Assembly: GCA_023436615.1 (NCBI GenBank)
Contig: JAEZIO010000038.1
Location: 1-35,940 of the forward strand
Source of the DNA: Pseudomonadota bacterium
GTDB taxonomy: Bacteria; Pseudomonadota; Alphaproteobacteria; Sphingomonadales; Sphingomonadaceae
DNA length: 35,940 nt
Direction of reading: 5' to 3'
In this document: positions 8,510 through 17,109 of the stretch, in pieces
Numbering within the stretch: position 1 is the first letter of the stretch
Layout: each line of letters begins with the position of its first letter
Notes under the pieces: model-generated
The model's database searches: none
Told to the model about the DNA's origin: nothing
Seen by the model: only the letters and a program-made list of their open reading frames with translations
Translations under genes and position numbers: made by a program

Positions 8510-11158
8510 TCAGAATCGAAGGCCGGCCCGAATCCCGAATGTCCGCGGTCGTCCCGGAATGATCTTCGTCTGCGTGCAGATGCTGCAGGCGACGAAGCGC
8601 ACGACGTCGTTGCGCTTGTCGAACAGGTTCGTCGCGAACAGCTCGACGGTGTAGTTGCGCCAGTCATAGCCGAGGAACGTATCGACCAGCGTCGACGATC
8701 GGATCCGCCCGAGGAAATCGTTCGGGTTGGTCCCGCCGCCGACGTCCTGGCGGATGTCGGCGCCCGCCGCTCCGCGATAAGCGACCGATGCCTGCGCGTG
8801 CGCCTTGCCGGGGCCCATCGGCCAGGCGTAGCGCGCGGTGGCGGTCGCCTTGAACTTCGGCGTGATCGGGAGCCGCGTGCCCTTGGGCGTGACGATGAAG
8901 TCCTGGACGTCGTCGTCCGGGTCCGCGGGGTCGTTGACGAACAAGGTGCCGCAGTCCGCCGCGTCGTCGAAGCTGACGAAGCAGATGTTCTGCTTGGTCT
9001 TCGCATTCGTATAGGCCGCGGCCGCATTCAGCGTGAGGCCGCCCGCGACATAGCTGACGTCCGTCTCGATGCCGTCGATCTTGGCGTCACGGCCGTTCTG
9101 GATCACCGTCAGGCTGTTCTCGCCGAGGAAGCTGAACTGAAATTTCTTCCAGATCTGGTGGTAGATGGCGCCGTTCCACCGCCACGGTCCGAACGTCGTC
9201 TTCCACCCTAGCTCGTAATTGGTGAGATAGTCAGGATCGTACGCCGGCGCGTTCGGCTGCCGGTTGATGCCGCCCGGACGGAAGCCCCGCGACCAGGTCG
9301 CGTAGAACATCAGGTTCTCGTGTGGCTTGTAGGTGGCGTTCAGGCGGTGCGTGAAGCCGTCGCCCTTGCTCCGCCGAGGCACGGCCATCCCGTTCTCGAC
9401 ATTGCCGACGTTGGTGCAAGGCGTGCCCGCGACTCCGCCGGGCGCCAGGGCGGAAAGCTCGTCGTTGAGCAGCTGGAAACCGTTGACCGTCAGGCACCGG
9501 CGCACGCCCGAGCTGCCGCCCGCGGCGTTGGGCGGCGGCGGGAAGCCGTTGTCCTCGGTGAAGGCGGGGTTCTTGCCGAAGCCAGCGAACCCGAACAGGC
9601 TGTTGTCATATTTGAACAGCCGGCCGCCGGCGGTGAGGGTCACCTGCGGCGTCACGTCGAAGCTCGCTTCGCCGAACAGTGCATAATCCTTGTCGACGCG
9701 GTCCTGCAGGGTGAGCCAGATCGTTCCGGGCCAGCCGTTCACCGACAGGTCGGGCGCCAGATTGTCCACCAGGTAGTTCTGGTAGATGTGGTTCGTCTGC
9801 CGCTGGTAGAAGGCGCCGAGCAGCACGCGGAAGCGGTTTTCCTGCGGCGACGCCACGCGAAGTTCGTGGCTCATCTTCTTGAAGTGCTCGGAGCCGACGA
9901 TGTACTGGCGCGGGTCGATCGTATTGCCGGCCGCATCCTGGAAATAGAAGTAGTTCGCGAGGCCGCCGTAGCTTTCGTAATAAGCGTCGTAGGCGTCCGT
10001 GTAATCGGTGTAGTCGGACACCCCATAGGTCGGCCGGTCCATGTAGGCGCCGGCATAGGTGAGGTCGAAGTTCGCGATCTTGCCCTCGACCGTCAGGGCC
10101 GCCTGGGTGAACTTGTCGCGCGCGAATTCGTCGCGGAACCGTTCCACCTGCAGGTCGCCGACCGCCGGGTCATAGGCATAGAAGCCGTTCTGCTTCGAAT
10201 ATTGATGCATGATCGTCGGCGTGACGGTCCAATTCTCGTTGAGATCGACCTTCAGCGCCGCGCGGCCGCCGTAGACCGTGCGGCCGTTGATATCCTTGTC
10301 CACGAAGGGCGCGTTGTTGACCGTGATTCCGTTGCGCACGCAGCCGACGGTGTCGCCGGTGATCGGATCGGTGATCACGTCCCCGCAATAGGTGCGCGAC
10401 CCCGGAACGTTGTCGATATAGCCCGCGTCGTGCTGCCAGAAGGCGATGGCGCGAAACGCGACGTTCGGCGTGAGCGGGATGTTGATCATGCCCTCGAGGC
10501 TGCCGCCCTGGCCGCCGTGGGCGACGGTGTTCAGCTCACCGTCGACTCGGCCGTAGAGGCTGGTCGTGTCCGGCTTGTTGGTGATGATGCGGATCGTGCC
10601 GGCCTGGCTCGACGCGCCGTAGAGCGTGCCTTGCGGTCCGGCGAGGCTCTCGATGCGGGCGATGTCGTAGATATGGACGTCGAGCGCGCCGCCGATCGTC
10701 GTGACGGGCTGCTCGTCGAGATAGACGCCGACCGAAGGGAGCGACCCCGAGTGGTTGCCGTCGCCGCCGGTGGCGACGCCGCGCATGTACACGACCGCTC
10801 CGCCCGATTGCGATGTGTTGTAGCTCACCGACGGCAGCTGCTTGGTGTAATCCTCGAAGTTGGAGATGTTCAGCTGGTCGAGCCGCCGAGTGCCGATCGC
10901 CTGGATCGACACCGGCACGTCCTGCAAATTCTCCTCGCGCTTCTGCGCGGTGACGATGATCTCGGTGCTGTCCTGCCGAACCCCGTCCTGCGCCTGCTGC
11001 ACCGCAGGCGGCGGAGCGGTGACGTTGGTTGCGTTGGTGTCGGGCGCCGGTGACTGGCCGGTGGTATTGGGCTGCGTGTCCTGCGCCCAGGCGGCCGAGC
11101 CGAGCGCTGTAGAGGCGAGAAGGCCGAGCGAGAGAGCGCGAAGCGTGCGGTCGATCAT
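8510..11158 (-). CDS. TonB-dependent outer-membrane receptor
   Basis: 882-residue TonB-dependent receptor. Residues 1-~26 form a Sec signal peptide (ending AAWAQ), followed by a low-complexity Thr/Pro/Ala stretch, a TonB-box-like STEIIVTAQKREENLQDVP, and a plug domain (VSYNTSQSGG, VVYMRGVATGGDG, IARIESLAGPQGTLYGASSQ, GTIRIITNKP). The remainder is the beta-barrel, with LMFYATWSRGFRPGGINRQP and a C-terminal strand ending in Phe as needed for BAM insertion. Start 11158 was chosen because it begins the signal peptide and has GGGGG upstream; the frame is open a further 19 codons. The ligand is unknown: the neighbourhood has no siderophore or polysaccharide genes, only a TPR-sulfotransferase gene upstream. 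Confidence 0.95.
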   Translation of the reverse strand: MIDRTLRALSLGLLASTALGSAAWAQDTQPNTTGQSPAPDTNATNVTAPPPAVQQAQDGVRQDSTEIIVTAQKREENLQDVPVSIQAIGTRRLDQLNISNFEDYTKQLPSVSYNTSQSGGAVVYMRGVATGGDGNHSGSLPSVGVYLDEQPVTTIGGALDVHIYDIARIESLAGPQGTLYGASSQAGTIRIITNKPDTTSLYGRVDGELNTVAHGGQGGSLEGMINIPLTPNVAFRAIAFWQHDAGYIDNVPGSRTYCGDVITDPITGDTVGCVRNGITVNNAPFVDKDINGRTVYGGRAALKVDLNENWTVTPTIMHQYSKQNGFYAYDPAVGDLQVERFRDEFARDKFTQAALTVEGKIANFDLTYAGAYMDRPTYGVSDYTDYTDAYDAYYESYGGLANYFYFQDAAGNTIDPRQYIVGSEHFKKMSHELRVASPQENRFRVLLGAFYQRQTNHIYQNYLVDNLAPDLSVNGWPGTIWLTLQDRVDKDYALFGEASFDVTPQVTLTAGGRLFKYDNSLFGFAGFGKNPAFTEDNGFPPPPNAAGGSSGVRRCLTVNGFQLLNDELSALAPGGVAGTPCTNVGNVENGMAVPRRSKGDGFTHRLNATYKPHENLMFYATWSRGFRPGGINRQPNAPAYDPDYLTNYELGWKTTFGPWRWNGAIYHQIWKKFQFSFLGENSLTVIQNGRDAKIDGIETDVSYVAGGLTLNAAAAYTNAKTKQNICFVSFDDAADCGTLFVNDPADPDDDVQDFIVTPKGTRLPITPKFKATATARYAWPMGPGKAHAQASVAYRGAAGADIRQDVGGGTNPNDFLGRIRSSTLVDTFLGYDWRNYTVELFATNLFDKRNDVVRFVACSICTQTKIIPGRPRTFGIRAGLRF

Positions 11159-11272
11159 CGAATGCCCCCATTCGTTATGTGTCGACATTGCGACAGAGGG
11201 GCGACAGCTTGTCAATCATGTGACTCCGGCGACCGCCGATTCCGGCGCGAGCGTTGCAGGAAAGAAGCAGCG

Positions 11273-12847
11273 CTACAGATAGGTCTCGAGCGCGGGGCCG
11301 AGTGCGTCCTTGAGCGGCGCCAGATGCTCTTCGTACGGCTTCCACTCTTCGGTGGCAGACTTGTAGATCGGTTTGCGCACCTGTTCGGAGCTCGCGGTGC
11401 GAACCGGCCGCTCGGTCTTGTGAAACTCGAGGCACGCAGGCTCGAAGTCGAGCCCACAATAGTCCAGGAGCCGGCGCACTTCCGCCTCCGTGTCATCGAC
11501 CATGCGCTCGTAGATGACCCTGTGCACTCGCTCCGGCAGAACCGAATCGACGTGCGCCATGAGCCGAACGTAATCGGCATAGTATCGGCCGAGGTCGCCA
11601 AGGTCGTAGGTGAACGCCTGCCCGCGCGCGAAATGCTGGCGGAAGTTGGAGAAGCAGCAGCCGAGCGGATGGCGGCGGGCGTCGATGATCCTCGCTCTCG
11701 GCAAAATCAGGTGGATGAAGGGCACGAACAGCCAGTTGTTCGGCAGCTTGTCGATGAACAGCGGGCGGTTCGTGCGTCGCTGGACTCCGGCGCGCCGGAG
11801 ATATTCGGCGCCAAGCTCGCGGCGCTGCTGCTCGCTCAATTGAAGGATTGCGTCCGGATAATTGCCGGTCTCACGCACGAGAGCGGGAATGTCGGGAAGC
11901 TCGGACGTGCCTTCGACCATGCTGTGCGATGCCAGGATCTGCTCGACCAGCGTGGATCCCGCGCGCGGAAGGCCGACGACGAAGATGGGGTCATCGGCAT
12001 CGCATCCGCCGGGCCGCTGCGCGAACGATTCCGTCGTGAACGCGGCGATGCAGCGGTCTACCGTTCGAGTGATCTCGGCGGACCGGAAGGGCTGCAATTT
12101 CAGGCGTAGCGCATTGCCGCGCGAATAATGATCGAAGGCATCGCTTGCCCGTCCCGCGTCGTGCAAGGCCTTGCCCAGCGCGAAATCGAGGTGCAGCCGG
12201 TCATCGTCGCTCAACCCTGCCGACGCGAGCGCCTCTACCATCGCGGCGACGTCGCGCTGGTCCAGCATCACGGTCTTGAGATTGGCAAGGCTCCACCAGG
12301 CTTCGCCGAGCGTCGGCCGAAGCTCGATGGCCTTGCGGTAGGCGGCGATCGCGTCGGCTTGGCGGCCGACCGTCTTGAGGACGTGGCCGTAGCTCATCCA
12401 CACCCGCGGCTGGCCCGGCACCTTTTCGAGCACGCTTTCGTAGAGGCGGATCGCCTCGTCGAAGTCGCCGAGGCGCCCGAGCGTCGCGGCCTTCAGGTTC
12501 CAGTGGCCGATCTCGTCCGGCTCGACCGCGAAGATATCCTCGAGAAGATCCATCGCTTCCGCGGGCCGCCCCGTCCGCCCGAGAATGAGTGCGAGATTCG
12601 CCTTTGCCGCGGCCCAGCCGGGCGCGAGCTCGACCGCTCGGCGGAGAAGATGCTCGGCGTCGCGGTACCGGCCGATCCGCGCCGCCAGCTCGGCGAGCAT
12701 CCGCACCGCCTTCGCGTCGAACGGGTTCTCCTTGAGATGCGGCTTCAACAGCCGCTCGGCGACATCGAGCCGGTTCGCGTTCAGCGCAATGGCGGCCTCG
12801 ATCAGCCGCGGGTGGAAATGCGTCGGGGTCGGTGCCTGCCTCGCCAC
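11273..12847 (-). CDS. TPR-repeat sulfotransferase
   Basis: 524-residue protein with about six tetratricopeptide repeats (residues ~10-250, for example AEHLLRRAVELAPGWAAAKA and AIRLYESVLEKVPGQPRVW) fused to a C-terminal sulfotransferase domain. The PAPS-binding 5' loop is FVVGLPRAGSTLVEQ at about 289-303 and the 3'-phosphate motif is RARIIDARRHPLGCCFSNF. Sulfotransferases of this layout move sulfate from PAPS to an acceptor that cannot be read from sequence. The start is GTG 12847-12845; an overlapping ATG upstream is out of frame. It lies 114 bp upstream of the TonB receptor gene on the same strand, a pairing I associate with sphingomonads. The region upstream of the GTG is almost wholly a palindromic repeat. 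Confidence 0.92.
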   Translation of the reverse strand: MARQAPTPTHFHPRLIEAAIALNANRLDVAERLLKPHLKENPFDAKAVRMLAELAARIGRYRDAEHLLRRAVELAPGWAAAKANLALILGRTGRPAEAMDLLEDIFAVEPDEIGHWNLKAATLGRLGDFDEAIRLYESVLEKVPGQPRVWMSYGHVLKTVGRQADAIAAYRKAIELRPTLGEAWWSLANLKTVMLDQRDVAAMVEALASAGLSDDDRLHLDFALGKALHDAGRASDAFDHYSRGNALRLKLQPFRSAEITRTVDRCIAAFTTESFAQRPGGCDADDPIFVVGLPRAGSTLVEQILASHSMVEGTSELPDIPALVRETGNYPDAILQLSEQQRRELGAEYLRRAGVQRRTNRPLFIDKLPNNWLFVPFIHLILPRARIIDARRHPLGCCFSNFRQHFARGQAFTYDLGDLGRYYADYVRLMAHVDSVLPERVHRVIYERMVDDTEAEVRRLLDYCGLDFEPACLEFHKTERPVRTASSEQVRKPIYKSATEEWKPYEEHLAPLKDALGPALETYL

Positions 12848-12858
12848 GCGCCAACCCT

Positions 12859-12932
12859 GTCATTGCGAGCCGAGCGAAGCAATCCAGGCTGCCACTTCTG
12901 GATTGCTTCGTCGGTGCGCTCCTCGCAATGAC
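12859..12932. repeat. GTCATTGCGAG-type palindromic intergenic repeat, copy A
   Basis: A 74-bp long-range inverted repeat. The outer arms are GTCATTGCGAG (12859-12869) and CTCGCAATGAC (12922-12932); the inner arms are CGAAGCAATCCAG (12875-12887) and CTGGATTGCTTCG (12898-12910), each pair perfectly complementary. It fills most of the 90-bp gap between two divergent genes and ends 5 bp before the MaoC-like start. A second copy lies at 17018-17104. It resembles short non-autonomous palindromic elements scattered in many proteobacterial genomes. Confidence 0.93.
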
Positions 12933-12937
12933 GCCTG

Positions 12938-13387
12938 ATGATCTATTTCGAAGACCTCGAAGTGGGAGCGGAGACCTATTTCGGCTCCTACGAAGTCACT
13001 CGCGAGGAAGTGCTCGACTTCGCGCGCAAGTACGATCCGCAGCCGTTCCACCTCTCCGACGAAGCGGCTGCCGGGACTCACTTCGGACGCATCGCCGCGA
13101 GTGGCTGGCACACCTGCGCGATGACGATGGCGGTGATCGCGCGAAAGGTCGTCGCGGAGGAGCAGGCGGGCCTGGGCTCGCCTGGCGTGGACGAGCTTCG
13201 CTGGCTGAAGCCGGTCTATCCGGGCGACACGCTCCATGTCCGCGGCAGGATCGTCGAGACGCGGCCGTCGCGCAGCAGGCCCGATATCGGCTCGTTCCGA
13301 ACGGAGACGACCGTCACCAACCAGCATGATGTGCCGGTGATGCGGTTCACGTCGATCGTCCTGATGCGGCGCCGCCCGAAGGCGTAG
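12938..13387 (+). CDS. MaoC-like (R)-hydratase/dehydratase
   Basis: 149-residue single hot-dog-fold protein of the MaoC dehydratase family (R-specific enoyl-CoA hydratase-like). The N-terminus MIYFEDLEVGAETYFGSYEV and the hydratase motif YDPQPFHLSDEAA with the expected catalytic pair Asp33/His38, followed by GRIAASGWHT, are typical. The second half (LRWLKPVYPGDTLHVRGRI) is the standard hot-dog strand block. Probably a cytosolic acyl-CoA hydratase, substrate unknown. There is no Shine-Dalgarno: the repeat ends 5 bp before the ATG, so initiation must be weak, leaderless or use repeat-derived sequence. Confidence 0.9.
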   Translation: MIYFEDLEVGAETYFGSYEVTREEVLDFARKYDPQPFHLSDEAAAGTHFGRIAASGWHTCAMTMAVIARKVVAEEQAGLGSPGVDELRWLKPVYPGDTLHVRGRIVETRPSRSRPDIGSFRTETTVTNQHDVPVMRFTSIVLMRRRPKA

Positions 13388-13395
13388 CCGGCAGC

Positions 13396-14010
13396 TTACT
13401 CGGGCTGGGTCCGCGGCTCGTCCGAATCGCGGCTGCGCTCGCGCGCCGGCGTCCGCGTGCGCTCCTCGCGCTCCACGCGGCGGCCCTCGGCCTGCGTCCG
13501 GATGCGCTCGAAACGCTGCGAGCGGACCGTCCGATCCTGGTTGGAGACACGATCCGTGCGCTGGCGGCGGAAGCCGCTCCAGTCTTCGCGAGTCGGCTGG
13601 GCGGCCGCACCGTCGGTGCGGCGCGCGCGCTCGACGCGCTCGGACCAGTAGCGCTTCTGCGCATCGCTCCAGACGTGGCGGCGGCGGTACTGGTCGTACA
13701 CGTAGAAGCCGCTGCCCGGATAATAGAAGCCGTCGTACCAGCCGAACGGCGAGTAGCCGTAGCCGCAGCTTCCGTAGCCCGATCCGCCATAGGGGAAGCC
13801 GTAGCGGTCGTACCCGCCGTAGCCATAGCCGCCGTACGGGGAATAGGGATCGTAGCAGTCGCGGCCGTAGCCGTAGCCGCCGTAGCCATTGCCGTAACCG
13901 ACTCCGATCGACAGTCCGCCGAACGGTGAGCCGTAACCGCCCATGCCGTAGGCGCAGCCGCCGAGAGCTGCCGATCCGGCCATGATAAGGATTGCGAGGC
14001 GCGCGCGCAT
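13396..14010 (-). CDS. Gly/Tyr-rich putative lipoprotein
   Basis: 204-residue protein with a lipoprotein signal: MRARLAILIMAGSAALGGC, with Cys19 as the predicted lipidation site. Residues ~20-105 are extremely rich in Gly and Tyr in loose GYGGYG-type repeats. The second half (~106-204) is rich in Arg, Glu, Gln and Asp with few hydrophobics and probably disordered or helical, beginning RRRHVWSDAQKRYWSERVER. No known enzymatic family is recognised. Similar Gly/Tyr-rich envelope proteins are common in sphingomonads. It is convergent with the MaoC-like gene, with 8 bp between stops. Confidence 0.8.
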   Translation of the reverse strand: MRARLAILIMAGSAALGGCAYGMGGYGSPFGGLSIGVGYGNGYGGYGYGRDCYDPYSPYGGYGYGGYDRYGFPYGGSGYGSCGYGYSPFGWYDGFYYPGSGFYVYDQYRRRHVWSDAQKRYWSERVERARRTDGAAAQPTREDWSGFRRQRTDRVSNQDRTVRSQRFERIRTQAEGRRVEREERTRTPARERSRDSDEPRTQPE

Positions 14011-14073
14011 AATGGTCCTCCGAACGCGAGGTTACATCGTCCGGATTACGTCTGCGCGCTTCCGCATGTCGCT

Positions 14074-14094
14074 GGGATGAATGGATTTCATCCC
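14074..14094. repeat. Inverted repeat downstream of petC
   Basis: GGGATGAA (14074-14081) and TTCATCCC (14087-14094) form a perfect 8-bp stem with a 5-nt loop, 14 bp beyond the petC stop on the minus strand. There is no T-tract, so it may be an mRNA 3'-end stabiliser or weak terminator for petABC. Function is inferred from position only. Confidence 0.45.
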
Positions 14095-14107
14095 CGCCTG
14101 GCGCCGA

Positions 14108-15031
14108 TTATTCGGTGACGCCCGCCTTGCGGCTCGCGCGCTGGCGCTTCGCCTTGTTCTCGGGATCGAGCGGACCGGTCACGCGCACCTTGCGCTTCGC
14201 TTCCGCCCAGACGTTGCGATAGGCGAGAAAGCCCAGGATGGTCGCGAACAGCAGGAACACGACCACGGCGACGCCTGCCGCATGGCGGCTCTCCAGGTTG
14301 GGCTCGCCAGCCCATACCAGGAACGCGGCGACGTCCTTCGCCATCTGGTCGACGGACGACCGGGTGCCGTCGGCATAGGTCACCTGCCCTTCCGCCGTGA
14401 GCGGGGGCGGCATGGCGATGTTGAGGTTCGCGAAATAGGGATTGTAGTGGAGGTTCGGCGGCGTCTTCGCTGTCGGGAATTTCCTGAGCAGCTCCGCGGG
14501 CTGATTCTGGTAGCCGGTGAGAAGCGAATAGACGTACGCGGCGCCGCCCTCGCGCGCCTTGGTGATCAGCGACAGGTCGGGCGGCAGGGCATTGTTGTTC
14601 GCCGCGCGCGCAGCCGTCTCATTCGGGTACGGGCTGGGGAAGCGGTCGGAGGCTATGGCCTTTCGCGTTGCCGGCTCGCCCGTGTCCGGATTGGTCGTCG
14701 GGACCTCGATCTGCCACTGGTCGGCGATCGCCTTGATCTCGGGCTCCTCGTAGCCGAGCGCCTCGAGGTTGCGGAAGGCGACCAGGTGGAGGCCGTGGCA
14801 GGCCGCGCAGACCTCCTTGTAGACCTGGAAGCCGCGCTGCAGCTGCTGCTTGTCGAACTTGCCGAACGGGCCGTCGCTGGCGAGGTGCAGCGGCTTCGGG
14901 TGCTTGTGGAATTCCTCTTCCGCGAGCGGTTCGGGCGGATTCGAGAAATGATCCGAAATCCCGACGAACAGCGAGATCAGGAGAACTCCGGCGAAAGCGA
15001 GGCCGACGAGGAAACCGATGATCCGAACCAT
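14108..15031 (-). CDS. petC: Cytochrome c1 of the bc1 complex
   Basis: 307-residue membrane-anchored cytochrome c1, the subunit that passes electrons from the Rieske centre to soluble or membrane cytochrome c. An N-terminal hydrophobic segment (residues 3-24) acts as signal or anchor. The heme c site is C-A-A-C-H at 75-79 and the axial Met is probably Met207 in LNIAMPPPL. A C-terminal transmembrane anchor (AGVAVVVFLLFATILGFLAY) is followed by a basic cytoplasmic tail. It is the third gene of petABC, 16 bp after petB, with AAAGGGAAAG as ribosome binding site. Length is usual for alphaproteobacterial cytochrome c1. Confidence 0.96.
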   Translation of the reverse strand: MVRIIGFLVGLAFAGVLLISLFVGISDHFSNPPEPLAEEEFHKHPKPLHLASDGPFGKFDKQQLQRGFQVYKEVCAACHGLHLVAFRNLEALGYEEPEIKAIADQWQIEVPTTNPDTGEPATRKAIASDRFPSPYPNETAARAANNNALPPDLSLITKAREGGAAYVYSLLTGYQNQPAELLRKFPTAKTPPNLHYNPYFANLNIAMPPPLTAEGQVTYADGTRSSVDQMAKDVAAFLVWAGEPNLESRHAAGVAVVVFLLFATILGFLAYRNVWAEAKRKVRVTGPLDPENKAKRQRASRKAGVTE

Positions 15032-15047
15032 GTCTCTGGCTTTCCCT

Positions 15048-16352
15048 TTAGCCGGCCGTTGTCGTTGTGCGCGGCTTCACGCCCGCCGGTGCGCTTTCCT
15101 GCGCTTCGCCGTGAAGCACCGAGTCGGTGATCGACCGAGGCAGCGGCAGCGGCGTCTCGTAACGCGACACCAGCGGCAGGATGATCAGGAAGTGCGCGAA
15201 ATAATAAGCCGACGCGATCTGCCCGAGCGCGATGTTGAACGGCGTGATCGGTGCGCCGCCGACATAGCCGAGCGCAAGGACGTCGATGATCAGGATCACG
15301 AAGAACGTCCGGAACAGCGGCCGGTAGCTTCCCGAGCGGACCGGCGACTTGTCGAGCCACGGCAGGAAGAACAGCAGCAGGATCGAGGCGAACATCGCGA
15401 GCACGCCCCACAGCTTCGCGGGCAGGATGAAGTCCACCGTGAAGGAGCGCAGGATCGCGTAGAACGGCCAGAAATACCATTCCGGCACGATGTGCGCCGG
15501 CGTCGCGAGCGGGTTCGCGGGGATGTAATTGTCCGGATGCCCCAGGGCGTTCGGCAGGAAATAGACGAAGATCGCATAGACGAGCACGATGGCGGCCGCG
15601 AACCACCCGTCCTTGGCCGTGTAGAACGGGTGGAACGGAAGCGTATCCTTCTCGTCCTTGACGTCCACGCCCGTCGGATTGCCCGACCCCGGGATGTGAA
15701 GCGCCCAGATGTGGAGCACCACCACCGCCGCGATGACGAACGGCAGCAGATAGTGGAGCGAGAAGAAGCGCGTCAGCGACGCCTGGTCCGGCGCATAGCC
15801 GCCTAGCAGCCACACGCGCAGCGGCTCGCCGATGACCGGAAAGGCCGAGAAGAAGCCGGTGATTACCTGCGCGCCCCAGTAGCTCATCTGGCCCCACGGC
15901 AGCACGTAGCCCATGAACGCGGTCGCCATCATCAGCAGGTAGATGACGAGCCCGAGCATCCACACCAGCTCACGCGGCGCCTTGTACGATCCGTAATACA
16001 GGCCGCGGAAGATGTGGATGTAGGTGACGAGGAAGAAGAAGCTCGCGCCGTTGGCGTGGGCGTAACGCAACAGCCAGCCGGCGTTGACGTCGCGCATGAT
16101 ATGCTCGACCGAATTGAACGCTCCGTCGGCCGTGGCGTAATACCACATCGCCAGCACGATGCCGGTCACGATCTGGATCGTCAGGAAGATCCCAGCGAGG
16201 ACTCCGAAGTTCCACCAGTAATTGAGGTTGCGCGGCACCGGATACCCGCCGCCGACGGCGCCGTAGACCAGGCGCGGAAGCGGCAGGCGCTCATCCATCC
16301 ACCGCATGAACGGATGCTTGGGTTCGTACTGATTTGCCCAGGAAAAGCTCAT
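15048..16352 (-). CDS. petB: Cytochrome b of the bc1 complex
   Basis: 434-residue integral membrane cytochrome b that carries both b hemes and the quinol-oxidation (Qo) and quinone-reduction (Qi) sites. The four heme ligands fall at the expected 14-residue spacing: His99/His113 and His200/His214. The Qo motif P-E-W-Y is at 290-293 (AHIVPEWYFWPFYAI). About eight membrane helices are visible. It lies 17 bp after petA and 16 bp before petC, so one transcript is likely; GAGGGGAGA precedes the ATG. Length matches bacterial cytochrome b with eight helices. Confidence 0.97.
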   Translation of the reverse strand: MSFSWANQYEPKHPFMRWMDERLPLPRLVYGAVGGGYPVPRNLNYWWNFGVLAGIFLTIQIVTGIVLAMWYYATADGAFNSVEHIMRDVNAGWLLRYAHANGASFFFLVTYIHIFRGLYYGSYKAPRELVWMLGLVIYLLMMATAFMGYVLPWGQMSYWGAQVITGFFSAFPVIGEPLRVWLLGGYAPDQASLTRFFSLHYLLPFVIAAVVVLHIWALHIPGSGNPTGVDVKDEKDTLPFHPFYTAKDGWFAAAIVLVYAIFVYFLPNALGHPDNYIPANPLATPAHIVPEWYFWPFYAILRSFTVDFILPAKLWGVLAMFASILLLFFLPWLDKSPVRSGSYRPLFRTFFVILIIDVLALGYVGGAPITPFNIALGQIASAYYFAHFLIILPLVSRYETPLPLPRSITDSVLHGEAQESAPAGVKPRTTTTAG

Positions 16353-16369
16353 TTGGTCACGCTCTCCCC

Positions 16370-16918
16370 TCAGCCGATCCGAACGGTGGTCGGCGTCGTG
16401 AATTCATAGTCGGGAACCTCGAGGTTCTTCGGAGCGGGTCCGGACCGGATCCGGGCCGCGGTGTCATAGGCCGAGCCGTGGCACGGGCAGAAATAGCCGC
16501 CGTAAGGCCCGCGGTTCTCTCCTTCGCCGATGCCGAGCGGCACGCAGCCGAGGTGCGTGCAGACGCCCAGCGTGATCAGCCAGTTCGCCTTTCCGGGCTT
16601 CGTCCGCTGGCCCAGGGTCTGCGGGTCGCGAAGCTCGGACATCGGCACCGCCGCGGCCGCCTGAATCTCGGCGGGCGTCAGGTTGCGGACGAACACCGGC
16701 TGCTTGCGCCACACCGTCTTGATGCCCTGGCCGGGCTGGATCTTCGAGACGTCGACCTCGGTGGTCGACAGCGCCAGCACGTCGGCCGGAGGCGCCATCT
16801 GCACCAGGAGCGGCGCGATTGCAGCGACAGTGCCGACCCCGGCGAAACTCACCGCAGCGACATTGAGAAAATCGCGGCGGCGAACGCCATCGCCAGCCGT
16901 AACCGGAACGTCAGCCAT
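16370..16918 (-). CDS. petA: Rieske iron-sulfur subunit of the bc1 complex
   Basis: 182-residue ubiquinol-cytochrome c reductase iron-sulfur subunit. The [2Fe-2S] ligands are in C-T-H-L-G-C (Cys120, His122, Cys125) and C-P-C-H-G (Cys144, Cys146, His147). The N-terminus GVRRRDFLNVAAVSFAGVGT is a twin-arginine-type uncleaved signal anchor. The frame is open 56 codons further upstream; ATG 16918 was chosen because it gives a normal Rieske N-terminus and has AGGG 5 nt upstream. It is the first gene of petABC. A GGGGG...CCCCC hairpin (16937-16960) lies in the presumed leader, just before the ribosome binding site. Confidence 0.97.
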   Translation of the reverse strand: MADVPVTAGDGVRRRDFLNVAAVSFAGVGTVAAIAPLLVQMAPPADVLALSTTEVDVSKIQPGQGIKTVWRKQPVFVRNLTPAEIQAAAAVPMSELRDPQTLGQRTKPGKANWLITLGVCTHLGCVPLGIGEGENRGPYGGYFCPCHGSAYDTAARIRSGPAPKNLEVPDYEFTTPTTVRIG

Positions 16919-16936
16919 GCTTACCCTATGACAAGT

Positions 16937-16960
16937 GGGGGTTCGCCCAATGGAGCCCCC
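16937..16960 (-). promoter_or_regulatory. GC-rich hairpin in petA leader
   Basis: On the minus strand GGGGG (16960-16956) pairs with CCCCC (16941-16937) around a 14-nt loop, ending about 18 nt before the petA ATG. It is positioned to act as a leader structure or 5' stabiliser of petABC mRNA. It may equally be another palindromic repeat remnant. Prediction only. Confidence 0.35.
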
Positions 16961-17017
16961 GTAAGGCGATGGCCGGCCTGATAGCGGCGGGATTCTGCGA
17001 TGTGAAGGGGCGGATTC

Positions 17018-17104
17018 GTCATTGCGAGCCCGGACTCGATCCGGGGGAAGCAATCCAGCCAGCTCAGACATGGATTGCTTCGTCACTTCGTTCCTCGCAA
17101 TGAC
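17018..17104. repeat. GTCATTGCGAG-type palindromic intergenic repeat, copy B
   Basis: The outer arms GTCATTGCGAG (17018-17028) and CTCGCAATGAC (17094-17104) are identical to copy A at 12859-12932, and the inner GAAGCAATCCAG / TGGATTGCTTCG arms are also kept. In the left half a second small palindrome, CCCGGACTCGATCCGGG (about 17030-17046), is present that copy A lacks, which makes it a nested or composite element. It ends 5 bp before the hemF start, as copy A does before its downstream gene. Confidence 0.92.
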
Positions 17105-17109
17105 GTGCG

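Noticed and set aside
9320..11053. A 577-codon open frame on the plus strand opposite the TonB receptor
   Set aside because: It is a codon-bias shadow without recognisable domains, and the receptor on the minus strand is unmistakable.
14081..15130. A 349-codon plus-strand frame opposite petC
   Set aside because: It gives an Arg/Glu-rich shadow without motifs, while the minus strand encodes cytochrome c1 with a clear heme site.
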